The notes: a model not told the origin generated them from the sequence alone. Positions 6,530 through 14,432 are shown, numbered from the stretch's first letter. The stretch is DNA of 14,474 nt from an uncultured Bacteroides sp. (GCF_910586915.1 NZ_CAJULN010000059.1:1-14474); one strand, 5' to 3'. Made by a program: numbers and translations.

Positions 6530-7249
6530 ATGAAGAAATTGAAATTCATCGCCTTTATCTTTGCTGTTATGACTGCAATGCCTATTTTCCAGTCATGTCT
6601 GGATGACGACAACAGTCCGTCCGACCTGCTGGTTATCAGCACCATAAATACGACAAGCGCGGACAGCAAAGAGTTTTATTTCACCTTAGACGACGGAAAA
6701 AAGATGTATCCCGGCAACGCACAAAGCTGGAGCAACGCCGACTTTGCGGACGGGCAGCGTGCCTTTGTCTTATTCAACAAACTGGAGGAGCCGATAAACG
6801 GATACGACTACAACATCCAGGTAAAACAGATAAAAGAAGTTCTTACTAAGGACATCGTCATTATGGACGAGGAAGAGAACAATGAGGAGAAAATCGGCAA
6901 CGACAAGATTAACGCCACTTATATGTGGATAACTAAGGACAAGAAGTATCTGACTATCGAGTTCCAATATTATGGTACGCACCGAGAAGACAAGAAACAT
7001 TTTCTGAATTTGGTTGTCAATCCTCCCACCTCCACTCCTTCCGCAGACGAGGATAGCGGAGAGGATGAGTTTATCAACCTGGAATTCCGCCACAACAGCG
7101 AAGGGGATTCTCCGCAGACTTTGGGCGAAGGGTATGTATCTTTCAAGTTGGAAGAAATCAAGGAACAGATGAAAGGAAAGAAAGGGCTGAGAATCCGTGT
7201 CAACACACTGTATGGCGGATTCAAGAGCTATGAAGTGAAATTCCCCTGA
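6530..7249 (+). CDS. NigD-like surface lipoprotein
   Basis: Starting at ATG 6530 the 239-residue protein has a short Lys-rich n-region, a hydrophobic core and a lipobox ending FQSC. This predicts signal-peptidase II cleavage and lipidation at Cys23. The residues after it (LDDDNS) resemble the acidic export signal of Bacteroidetes surface lipoproteins. The body matches the NigD-like family: FTLDDGKKMYPGN, DGQRAFVLFN, GYDYNIQVKQIKEVLTKDI, KIGNDKINATYMWI, then a C-terminal beta domain after an acidic linker (about 177-190). The frame is open upstream to an ATG at 6449, but that start would bury the signal peptide behind 27 residues, so the later start is chosen. NigD proteins occur near nonspecific-immunity/bacteriocin-like loci, but their function is not established. 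It diverges from the sigma gene. Confidence 0.85.
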   Translation: MKKLKFIAFIFAVMTAMPIFQSCLDDDNSPSDLLVISTINTTSADSKEFYFTLDDGKKMYPGNAQSWSNADFADGQRAFVLFNKLEEPINGYDYNIQVKQIKEVLTKDIVIMDEEENNEEKIGNDKINATYMWITKDKKYLTIEFQYYGTHREDKKHFLNLVVNPPTSTPSADEDSGEDEFINLEFRHNSEGDSPQTLGEGYVSFKLEEIKEQMKGKKGLRIRVNTLYGGFKSYEVKFP

Positions 7250-7257
7250 CAGGGAGT

Positions 7258-7425
7258 TTCAAATTCGTTTCCTTTGTGTGAAACTATAGTTTCAGCCAAG
7301 AGAAACCGAAGTTTCACCGGTAAGAAACTTTAGTTTCATCAGCATTGGAACTAAAGTTTCAATAAATGGGAACTAAAGCTTCAAGCAATAGAAACTTTGG
7401 TGTCAAGCCTTGAAACTGCCAAAGC
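7258..7425. repeat. Phased array of 14-bp palindromes, period about 22 bp
   Basis: Six clear copies of a 14-bp near-palindrome with consensus GAAACTwwAGTTTC begin at 7280, 7302, 7324, 7347, 7369 and 7391, so steps are 22, 22, 23, 22 and 22 bp. The first is a perfect palindrome (GAAACTATAGTTTC). The others differ mainly in the four central bases or by G at position 2. Degenerate copies continue the phase at 7258 (right half only) and 7412 (left half only). The 8-9 bp spacers are unrelated to each other. The array occupies the gap between two convergent genes and runs through the last 15 codons of menE. Two helical turns per step would put all copies on one face of the DNA. It is too small for CRISPR. 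Protein-binding array or RNA hairpin series are both possible. Confidence 0.85.
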
Positions 7426-8487
7426 GCGACATCCGGCACGGTCTATTTTTCCGTTTCCCGTTTGCGGAATGGACGGGACGATAAAGATATGTTTGGGACG
7501 GTAGTAGGGTGCAAGCACCGAAGAGAAACTTTTTTTAAGGGATTCTGTATCCAATTCTCCCGCAACCAACAGCGTGAGTGCCTGTCCCAAACGGGGGTCG
7601 GGCACCGAAGTGACGACAAAAGCCGCAAAGACAAGCGGGCGAAGGAGTTTTTCCACTTCTTCGGCTTGTATCTTGATTCCACCGCTATTGATAATGTTAT
7701 CCTTGCGCCCTGAAACAGTGAAGCTGCCGTCGGGATAGATGCGGGCGATATCATTGGTTTGCAAAACGATGTCGCAGACAAGGGGAGCTTTGATGACTAA
7801 TGTGTTTTCGGGCGACAAGGAGAGTTCGACCGAATGAAAAGGATGGTAATGTTCGGACGCAGCGTCTCCATTCAGGCGGCGCAGGGCGATATGCGACAAT
7901 GTCTCCGTCATGCCGTAAGTAGAATAGACAGCCGTGGGAAGGGATTGGCAATCTGCTGCCAAAGCCTCATCCACTGCCCCTCCGCCTATAATCAGAATAT
8001 CCGTTTGCTTCAACCGCTCCCGCTCTTCAAGGGTATGGAGTGTGTTGTAAACCTGCAAAGGAACCATCGCCGCAAACTTCAACGGTCGGCACACATCGAA
8101 AAGAGGATGACCGGAAGCGGGACGCACTATCAGATTCAACCCCGCAACGAGGGAACGTACCACTACCATCATGGCTCCGATATAACGCAGATTCATGCAC
8201 AACAAAGCGGTGTCTCCCGCTTGCAGATTGAGATACTCGCAGGTGAGACGGGCACTTTGCATCATCTGATCTTTGCGTACAGTCAGTTCTTTGGGCGTGC
8301 CTGTGGAGCCTGAAGTATGGACGGTCATGACAGGAGAATCATTGAACCACTCATTCAGGAAAAGATATAAATCCCACAGGGCCGAAGGATGGTTCTCCGC
8401 TCCTTCCGCTACCAGGCGGGCTATCTCTTCCGAGGTATAGACTGTTCCTTCCAATAGCAAACGTTGCTGTTTCCGGTCGAATATCAT
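7381..8487 (-). CDS. menE: o-Succinylbenzoate-CoA ligase
   Basis: This ATP-dependent acyl-CoA ligase of the ANL superfamily activates o-succinylbenzoate to its CoA thioester in menaquinone synthesis. The nucleotide-binding loop is TSGSTGTPK (58-66). The adenylate-binding motif is YGMTETLSH. The hinge is in GRKDNIINSGGIKIQAEEVE, and the C-terminal catalytic lysine is Lys347 in PQTGNGKIDR. At 368 residues it is shorter than the roughly 450-residue E. coli enzyme, lacking much of the usual N-terminal subdomain while keeping all core motifs. It is last in the men operon, 9 nt after menC. Its final residues (ALAVSRLDTKVSIA) are encoded by units of the palindrome array, so the C-terminal tail may be recent and dispensable. 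Confidence 0.93.
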   Translation of the reverse strand: MIFDRKQQRLLLEGTVYTSEEIARLVAEGAENHPSALWDLYLFLNEWFNDSPVMTVHTSGSTGTPKELTVRKDQMMQSARLTCEYLNLQAGDTALLCMNLRYIGAMMVVVRSLVAGLNLIVRPASGHPLFDVCRPLKFAAMVPLQVYNTLHTLEERERLKQTDILIIGGGAVDEALAADCQSLPTAVYSTYGMTETLSHIALRRLNGDAASEHYHPFHSVELSLSPENTLVIKAPLVCDIVLQTNDIARIYPDGSFTVSGRKDNIINSGGIKIQAEEVEKLLRPLVFAAFVVTSVPDPRLGQALTLLVAGELDTESLKKSFSSVLAPYYRPKHIFIVPSIPQTGNGKIDRAGCRALAVSRLDTKVSIA

Positions 8488-8496
8488 TGAAGATTG

Positions 8497-9531
8497 TCAG
8501 TTTGAATCCTTACAAAACCACAAGCAGTCTTTTCGGATTGCAAGCGGCATCTCTACGTTGTCGGTGAAAAGCTGCCCCGTTCCCAAGCCTTGAGGAAGCG
8601 GGTTGTCGAAAGTGGCACACCACTGGGCGATGGCGTTCAAGCCGATATTCGACTCCAAAGCGGAAGTAATCCACCAGCCTATCTGTCGCTTCTCCGCTTC
8701 GGCAATCCATTCGTTGCCTCCGCATATTCCACCGTGAAGGGAGGGTTTGAGAATAATATATTGCGGACGGATGGCGGAAAGCAACTTCTGTTTTTCCGAC
8801 AAGCTGTTGCATCCTATCAGTTCTTCGTCCAAAGCTATCGGCAACGGCGATTCGGAGGTGAGGCGCGCCATCTCCTCCCATTGTCCGGCGCGGATAGGCT
8901 GTTCGATGGAATGCAAATCAAGTTCGGACAGGCGTTTCAGCTTCTCCATCGCTTCCGACGGAGAGAAAGCGCCGTTGGCATCTACACGCAGTTCTATTTC
9001 TTTGGCAGAAAAACGGGCACGGATATGGCGGAGCAGTGCCAGCTCTTCTTCAAAGTTGATGGCTCCGATTTTTAGTTTGATGCAACGGAATCCAGCTTCC
9101 ATTTTCGTTTCTATCTGAGAAAGCATCCTGTCGAAGTTACCCATCCAGATAAGTCCGTTTATCGGAATCCCTGCTTCTCCGCGTGAGAAAGGCGTATCGT
9201 ACAAGGCCCAGCTTCCCACAACCAAATGACGGATGGCAGTCTCGAGGCCAAACAGGATGGAAGGATAAGCAGCCAATGAAGCGACATCCGGTTTTCCCTG
9301 CCGTTCTTCTACGTGGCGGCAGGCTTTCAGCAGTATATCTTCGTAGTCGGGAAGGTCGTCGCAGCTCAAGGCGGGCAAAGGGGCACACTCCCCTACCCCT
9401 ACCCTGCCCGGAAAGTCGGGAGAAGTGAGGTGGAGATACCAGACTTTGCGTGTGGTGTAACTACCTCGCGAAGTTCCCGCCGGTTGCTTGAAATGGAGCA
9501 ACCGGGGGATGATTTCTATCTTACAGTCCAT
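8497..9531 (-). CDS. menC: o-Succinylbenzoate synthase
   Basis: This enolase-superfamily enzyme dehydrates SHCHC to o-succinylbenzoate. The 344-residue protein shows the full catalytic set in a C-terminal TIM barrel. The general-base motif KLK is at 152-154. The metal ligands are Asp184 (RVDANGAF), Glu210 (IEQPI) and Asp235 (ALDEEL), and the second-face lysine is Lys262 (LKPSLHGG). The N-terminal part contains the capping domain with GVGECAPLPALS. Length is close to the family norm. It lies 9 nt after menB and 9 nt before menE, inside the operon. An NSAR-type racemase is the usual alternative for such sequences, but the men context settles the role. Confidence 0.94.
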   Translation of the reverse strand: MDCKIEIIPRLLHFKQPAGTSRGSYTTRKVWYLHLTSPDFPGRVGVGECAPLPALSCDDLPDYEDILLKACRHVEERQGKPDVASLAAYPSILFGLETAIRHLVVGSWALYDTPFSRGEAGIPINGLIWMGNFDRMLSQIETKMEAGFRCIKLKIGAINFEEELALLRHIRARFSAKEIELRVDANGAFSPSEAMEKLKRLSELDLHSIEQPIRAGQWEEMARLTSESPLPIALDEELIGCNSLSEKQKLLSAIRPQYIILKPSLHGGICGGNEWIAEAEKRQIGWWITSALESNIGLNAIAQWCATFDNPLPQGLGTGQLFTDNVEMPLAIRKDCLWFCKDSN

Positions 9532-9540
9532 CGCCGGATG

Positions 9541-10365
9541 TTAAGGGAACTTGGGGTATTGTTTGAAGTTGGGCTTGCGCTTTTCGAGAAAGGCGTTCTT
9601 TCCCTCCTGTGCCTCATCTGTCAGATAATAAAGGAGAGTTGCGTCGCCTGCCAATTCCTGGATACCCGATTGCCCGTCCAGTTCGGCGTTCAGTCCGGCT
9701 TTAATCATGCGCAGTGCCAAAGGGCTGAGTTGCATCATCTCTTCCGCCCATTGCACGTACTCGTCTTCCAGTTGTTCGAGGGGGACTACTTTATTGACCA
9801 GTCCCATTTCCAGCGCTTCCTGTGCGTTGTATTTCCGGCAGAGGAACCAGATTTCGCGCGCCTTCTTCTGCCCTACCACGCGCGCCAGGTAAGAGGCACC
9901 GAAGCCTGCATCGAAGCTGCCCACGCGAGGACCCGTCTGACCGAAGATGGCATTCTCCGAAGCGATAGACAAGTCGCACACGACATGAAGCACATGACCG
10001 CCGCCGATGGCAAATCCGTTGACGGCAGCAATCACCGGTTTGGGGATGCTGCGGATTTGCTTCTGCACGTCCAGCACGCTCAGGCGGGGAACTCCGTCTT
10101 TACCGATATAGCCGCCACGTCCTTTCACGTTCTGGTCGCCGCCCGAACAGAACGCCTTGTCGCCGGCTCCGGTGATAACAATCACGTCGATGTCCGCCTC
10201 TTCGCGGCAGATACGCAAGGCATCACTCATTTCGGCAGTAGTAGTCGGAGTGAATGCATTGCGGTAACGTTCGCGGTTGATGGTGATACGGGCTATTCCG
10301 TTATAGTAATCGAAGAGAATATCGTCGTATTCTCTGATAGTTGTCCATTCTCTTGATGTTGACAT
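9541..10365 (-). CDS. menB: 1,4-Dihydroxy-2-naphthoyl-CoA synthase
   Basis: This crotonase-fold enzyme closes the second ring, turning o-succinylbenzoyl-CoA into DHNA-CoA. The 274-residue protein carries CSGGDQ (73-78), the oxyanion-hole segment NGFAIGGGHVLHVVCDL, and the MenB-specific stretch QTGPRVGSFDAGFGASY. In that stretch the Gln and Gly fit the bicarbonate-using (type I) class. The C-terminal KRKPNFKQYPKFP tail is characteristic of MenB and distinguishes it from ordinary enoyl-CoA hydratases. It lies 5 nt after menD and 9 nt before menC. Confidence 0.96.
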   Translation of the reverse strand: MSTSREWTTIREYDDILFDYYNGIARITINRERYRNAFTPTTTAEMSDALRICREEADIDVIVITGAGDKAFCSGGDQNVKGRGGYIGKDGVPRLSVLDVQKQIRSIPKPVIAAVNGFAIGGGHVLHVVCDLSIASENAIFGQTGPRVGSFDAGFGASYLARVVGQKKAREIWFLCRKYNAQEALEMGLVNKVVPLEQLEDEYVQWAEEMMQLSPLALRMIKAGLNAELDGQSGIQELAGDATLLYYLTDEAQEGKNAFLEKRKPNFKQYPKFP

Positions 10366-10370
10366 AGGTT

Positions 10371-12038
10371 TTATTTTTGTTTTAATTGATAATAATAATT
10401 CTTCAGCATACGGGCGTCTTTGTTCTTGTTGGTAAACACTTCCAGCAGCAGCGGGTGTTCTTTCGCTTCCGGTTGCGTGAAAATCTGTATGGCTTCCGCC
10501 AGTTCGTGTTCGTTCTCAGCTTGCAGATAAAGGAAGCCGCGCTCTTCCGCCCAGCCTTTGGCGGAGGTTTTATGAACGGCTGCGATATACTTGTGCGAAG
10601 TGCCCGACATATCCAGCCCCGGCAATGTGTGGAAAATCTCCCCGCCACCATTGTTCAGCAACAGGATGCGCAGGTTGGGACGGACATGGACGTTCCACAA
10701 CGCATTCATGTCGTAGAAGAAGCTCAAGTCGCCGATAGCTACGAAGTTCAGCTTATCGGAAGCCGCCGCATAACCGACAGCCGTAGAGAGCGAACCTTCA
10801 ATACCGCTTGTTCCCCGGTTGCAGCAAACCTCCACCGTGGCAGGAATAGCGTACAACTGAGCGTAGCGGACCACCGAACTGTTGGCCAAATGCAAAGCGC
10901 AGGATTTCGGCAAAGACTTTACCAATGCGCCGACAGCCGCCATCTCCGAATAGGCGAATTCGGGTTCGGGGATGACTTTGCAATAGTTCTCCCACACACG
11001 GGGATATTCGGGAGTACGGTTATCGAGCAGACTCGCTATCTTCTCCAAAAACTCAAACGGATCCATCTCAATCACCGTAGTCAACGAACCGTAGAGGTCG
11101 ACCACTTCGCCGTCCGGCGACACGTGCCAATGCTCTTTGGGCGGATGCTGGCGAAGGAAGTTCTTCAACCGCTTGGAGACGACGTGCCCGCCATAGGTAA
11201 TCAGCAGTTCGGGCACCATCTGGTCTATCTTCTCTTCGGGGACGGCATAGATTGCCGCATCGAAGTTCTTCACCGGAAGGCCGGGTACGGTCTGATTGCC
11301 GATGTGCTCCGTCAACCAGGCGAAGTGTTTATATAATAACTTGGTATATCTCTTTTCAAACAGGTAGATGAGATTCATCTGACCGACGATAATCATCCGT
11401 TTCTGATATTTGTTGAGACGGTCGATGAGACCATTGTAATCACGGTCGTAGACGTTCAAGCCTTGATAGCGGGTGATGACACGTACTTCGGGCAACGCCT
11501 CGGTCGTAAACCGGAACAGGGGTTCGGAGATGGGGACATTGATATGCACCGGTCCTTTCCCGTGATGATTCATTTCCAGCAGAGCTTCATTTATCAGACG
11601 GTTGCAGTACCATTCGTCCTCGTCGGTATGTATCTCCGGAAGGTTGACCGACTTCTTGACAAGCGACCGGAACACGCCCGGTTGCGGCAGTGTCTGTCCG
11701 TCCATCTGCCCAATCCAGGCGGCGGGACGGTCGGCAGAGATGACCACTAAAGGAACATTCTGATAGAAGGCTTCAGCAACGGCAGGATGAAGATTGAGCA
11801 ACGCTGTACCCGAAGTGCAGCAGATAGCGGCAGGTTTGCCGCCATTCAGCGTGAGTCCGATGGCGAAGTAGCCCGCGCTGCGTTCGTCCGTCACCGCATA
11901 ACAGGTGAAATCGGGATGGGTGGACAACGTATGCACAAGAGGTATGTTACGGCTGCCGGGACACAACACGACCTTCGTTACCTCATGCGCCCGAAGCAGC
12001 GCAATTAATTGGAGTATGTTCTTTTTGTCAGTATACAT
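10371..12038 (-). CDS. menD: SEPHCHC synthase (2-oxoglutarate decarboxylase/addition enzyme)
   Basis: This thiamine-diphosphate enzyme decarboxylates 2-oxoglutarate and adds the succinyl semialdehyde unit to isochorismate. The 555-residue chain has the N-terminal pyrimidine-binding domain with CPGSRN (26-31) and the activating Glu52 in TDERSAGYFAIG. A central domain follows, then the C-terminal pyrophosphate domain. There the cofactor motif runs from Gly436-Asp437 to Asn445 (GDLSFFYDMN) and binds Mg2+ and ThDP. Segments such as GTALLNLHPAVAEA and ISADRPAAWIGQMDGQT are classic MenD. Length matches E. coli MenD (about 556). It lies 11 nt after menF and 5 nt before menB. Confidence 0.96.
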   Translation of the reverse strand: MYTDKKNILQLIALLRAHEVTKVVLCPGSRNIPLVHTLSTHPDFTCYAVTDERSAGYFAIGLTLNGGKPAAICCTSGTALLNLHPAVAEAFYQNVPLVVISADRPAAWIGQMDGQTLPQPGVFRSLVKKSVNLPEIHTDEDEWYCNRLINEALLEMNHHGKGPVHINVPISEPLFRFTTEALPEVRVITRYQGLNVYDRDYNGLIDRLNKYQKRMIIVGQMNLIYLFEKRYTKLLYKHFAWLTEHIGNQTVPGLPVKNFDAAIYAVPEEKIDQMVPELLITYGGHVVSKRLKNFLRQHPPKEHWHVSPDGEVVDLYGSLTTVIEMDPFEFLEKIASLLDNRTPEYPRVWENYCKVIPEPEFAYSEMAAVGALVKSLPKSCALHLANSSVVRYAQLYAIPATVEVCCNRGTSGIEGSLSTAVGYAAASDKLNFVAIGDLSFFYDMNALWNVHVRPNLRILLLNNGGGEIFHTLPGLDMSGTSHKYIAAVHKTSAKGWAEERGFLYLQAENEHELAEAIQIFTQPEAKEHPLLLEVFTNKNKDARMLKNYYYQLKQK

Positions 12039-12049
12039 GACGGGAAATG

Positions 12050-13168
12050 TTAGTGGTTAATGAATGAGTGATTTGTAAGCAGCCGTTTCATGGTTTGCAG
12101 TTTCTTTTCCGTTTCCATCCATTCGTCGTTCAGTTCTGAGGAAGCGAGTAAGCCGCCGCCGGCATAGAGCGTCAGTTGGCGGTCGTCAATATGCATACAG
12201 CGCAGGTTGACGTATAAGTCGGTCTTTCCGTCGGGGTCGAGCCAGCCGATGAAGCCGGAGTAATAGCGGCGGTCGTAACCTTCGTTGTCCTGTATGAAGC
12301 GGTAGGCTTCTTCCTTAGGCAGTCCGCAGACGGCGGGCGTAGGGTGCAGCAGTTTCAGTAGTTCGCCCAGGTCGTTGTTGTCTTTCAAGGAGAAGCGGAA
12401 GTCGGTTTTCAGATGCGACAACGCACCGGCATAGGCGGGATAAGGCCCTTTCTCGTCAGCACGGATACCCAGCGAAAGGAGTTGCCGGCGGATATAGGCT
12501 GCTACATATTCCTGTTCTTTGCGGTTCTTCTCGTCCCATACCTGCGGCAGTTGGCCGTTCTGCAAAGGCTGTGTGCCTGCCAATGCGACGGTGTGCCATT
12601 CGTCTTTCTCGCCCGACAGGATGATTTCGGGCGTACTGCCCAACCAGATACCCGTCTGAGGGGTATAACATATATATATATAGGAATGGATATAACGCTT
12701 GCAAGCGGCACGGAATACCGACGAGGGTGAGAAACCGGGCGCCTGACTGACAGTGAGCTTGCGCGAAAGCACTAATTTATCAAATGTATCGTTTCGCAAG
12801 GCACGTATGAACGTGTGAAAACAGTCGGCATAGTGTTCGGTGCAGGTAGTCCGAAAGGTCTCCTTTCCTTGCGTCTGCACGGGTTGCTCCTGTTCTCCGC
12901 TCCCATCGCCATGCATGGGAAAGGGGCGTCCGCCCTGCTCCGATTGCAGAAGCACAATGGGATATTCATCGCTCACGCGGAAGGGAGCGATGACAAATCC
13001 CCTCTGTCCGTTCAGTTCGTTGAGGTCGTAGATTAAACGGACAGTTCCCTCGTCCTGCGTTATCAGGCGAGGGACTTTTTCTCCGGGAATGCGGTAAACA
13101 GCGAAGGGCTGCTTCTGCCGGATGAATGAATCGATAACTGCCGGGGTACTTATTTCTTCGTCTATCAT
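12050..13168 (-). CDS. menF: Isochorismate synthase
   Basis: This chorismate-binding enzyme converts chorismate to isochorismate, the entry step of the pathway. The 372-residue protein has a divergent N-terminal part and the conserved C-terminal catalytic domain. The probable general base is Lys131 (DKLVLSRKLTV). Glu181 lies in LGSTPEIIL, 50 residues later, the same spacing as Lys190/Glu240 of E. coli MenF. LAGTQPL, HPTPAVCGLPKEEA and YAGGGLL follow. The ATG overlaps the upstream stop as ATGA (13168-13165), implying coupled translation. A short TA repeat (12671-12682) inside the gene encodes Tyr-Ile-Tyr-Ile. An entC-type salicylate or siderophore role is less likely because the other men genes follow. 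Confidence 0.93.
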   Translation of the reverse strand: MIDEEISTPAVIDSFIRQKQPFAVYRIPGEKVPRLITQDEGTVRLIYDLNELNGQRGFVIAPFRVSDEYPIVLLQSEQGGRPFPMHGDGSGEQEQPVQTQGKETFRTTCTEHYADCFHTFIRALRNDTFDKLVLSRKLTVSQAPGFSPSSVFRAACKRYIHSYIYICYTPQTGIWLGSTPEIILSGEKDEWHTVALAGTQPLQNGQLPQVWDEKNRKEQEYVAAYIRRQLLSLGIRADEKGPYPAYAGALSHLKTDFRFSLKDNNDLGELLKLLHPTPAVCGLPKEEAYRFIQDNEGYDRRYYSGFIGWLDPDGKTDLYVNLRCMHIDDRQLTLYAGGGLLASSELNDEWMETEKKLQTMKRLLTNHSFINH

Positions 13169-14397
13169 CTTTTTTTCATGACACTGTTGACTACCCGTAC
13201 GGATGACACCAGTTTGTTGGTTGAAGTAAAGACGTCCACGTTCCAGACATGGGAAGAACGTCCTTTATGTACAATAGTCGCCACCGCCCGCACGGTATCT
13301 CCCTCGTGGGCAGAGGAGATGTGGTTTCCGCTCACTTGCATTCCTACGACGATTTCGTCGGGCTGGCAAAGAATCATCGACCCCAATCCGGCAACCGTTT
13401 CCGCCAGCGCAAGAGTGGCTCCGCCATGCAGAATACCGAAAGGTTGGCGTGTGCGGTGGTCTACGGGCATGGTTGCTTCCACGCGGTCTTCGGCAGCGTA
13501 GGTGTATTGTATTCCCAGATTCCCCATCAATGCGTAACGCGCCTGCGCATTCAACTGGTCGAGGGGGATTTCTGCTGCGCGCACTTCGGCGATAATCGCC
13601 TTTTCGACGGCAAGCGCTACTCCGTCTTCTTCGTTCGAGGCTGTCACGTAGTCGGCACAAGCCTTCACCGAGTCGAAGGAATGTCCCATTGCCACGCCCA
13701 ATCCTGCCAGTTGAATCATGGTCACATCGCATACACCATCGCCAATGGCAATGACTTCTTCCCGCTTCACGTCCAACATTTCGAGCAGTGCGCCCAGCGT
13801 ATTCGCCTTATCGATGGAACAGGGAACCACTTCCAGGAAGTACGGCTCGGAACGGAATACGTCCAACGCTCCGTTCAGGCGTCTCTTCCAATGTTCTTCC
13901 AAGCCGACAAGTGCTTCTTCGTCGTCGCTGACAAGCATACATTTGCAAGGGGCGAAATCAATGGCGGAGGAGAATTCGTCTTCGTGAATGAGTTGCAGAT
14001 TATTCAGCCGGGCTTCTCTCAGGATGTGTTCGTTTTCGGGAGAGTCCGTGATAATCGTGTTATCGTGATACGTGAATAAGGCGAAGCCGTTCTTGCGGGC
14101 TTTCTTTTCGAGGTAAGGCAGCATTTCGGGATTGATGCGGCGTTCGAACAGTATTTCTCCATTCTGCGCATTTATAATCTGACAACCGTTATAGGAAAGG
14201 ATATAACCGCCATAGTTTCCAAGTTCGAGCGCTTTGGCGAGCGGCAGCAAACCGTAAGTGGGTCGGCCGGAGGCCAGGACAACACGCACGCCCATCTGCT
14301 GGATTTTCAGCAAAGCAGCCCGCGTACGTTTACTAATTTCTTTCGCATCATTAAGCAATGTTCCGTCTACATCCAAGACTAATAATTTATACTTCAT
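13165..14397 (-). CDS. Two-domain fusion: Cof-type HAD phosphatase plus hotdog thioesterase (probable DHNA-CoA thioesterase, MenI)
   Basis: This 410-residue protein heads the men operon. Residues 1 to about 270 form a HAD-IIB (Cof) phosphatase with Asp9/Asp11 in DVDGT, Ser43 (ASGRP), Lys197 and the acidic pair Asp220/Asp224 in GDGVCD. The substrate is unknown. Residues from about 280 to 410 form a PaaI/YdiI-like hotdog domain. QPFGILHGG places Gln318 and His324, and LALAETVAG places Glu333; the 6- and 9-residue spacings equal Gln48/His54/Glu63 of E. coli YdiI, a DHNA-CoA thioesterase. Cleaving DHNA-CoA to DHNA is the step after MenB, so the operon setting supports that role. The stop overlaps the menF start (ATGA). 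The function of the HAD half in this pathway is not known. Confidence 0.88.
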   Translation of the reverse strand: MKYKLLVLDVDGTLLNDAKEISKRTRAALLKIQQMGVRVVLASGRPTYGLLPLAKALELGNYGGYILSYNGCQIINAQNGEILFERRINPEMLPYLEKKARKNGFALFTYHDNTIITDSPENEHILREARLNNLQLIHEDEFSSAIDFAPCKCMLVSDDEEALVGLEEHWKRRLNGALDVFRSEPYFLEVVPCSIDKANTLGALLEMLDVKREEVIAIGDGVCDVTMIQLAGLGVAMGHSFDSVKACADYVTASNEEDGVALAVEKAIIAEVRAAEIPLDQLNAQARYALMGNLGIQYTYAAEDRVEATMPVDHRTRQPFGILHGGATLALAETVAGLGSMILCQPDEIVVGMQVSGNHISSAHEGDTVRAVATIVHKGRSSHVWNVDVFTSTNKLVSSVRVVNSVMKKR

Positions 14398-14422
14398 GGC
14401 TACACGATTTTGATTTTAAGTA

Positions 14423-14430
14423 CAAAATTA
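14423..14430 (-). promoter_or_regulatory. -7 box of the men operon promoter
   Basis: On the minus strand this reads TAATTTTG, an exact TAnnTTTG match, 25 nt before the operon's first ATG. The -33 position is poor in TTTG and instead falls inside an inverted repeat (14433-14453). Confidence 0.5.
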
Positions 14431-14432
14431 TA

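Noticed and set aside
7258..7425. CRISPR array
   Set aside because: The repeats are 14 bp and the spacers 8-9 bp, far below CRISPR sizes, and no cas gene is present.
9313..10356. A 347-codon plus-strand open frame across menB and the end of menC
   Set aside because: It is antisense to two well-supported enzymes, spans their junction and shows no recognisable domain.
10386..11336. A 316-codon plus-strand open frame opposite menD
   Set aside because: It is a complement shadow of a conserved gene, with a composition unlike a real Bacteroides protein.
12671..12682. TA dinucleotide repeat inside menF as a phase-variation site
   Set aside because: Six TA units are short, and the encoded Tyr-Ile-Tyr-Ile fits a beta strand of the enzyme; switching a core biosynthetic gene is unlikely.
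13249..14079. A 276-codon plus-strand open frame opposite the HAD/thioesterase fusion
   Set aside because: It is antisense to both conserved domains and has no family resemblance.
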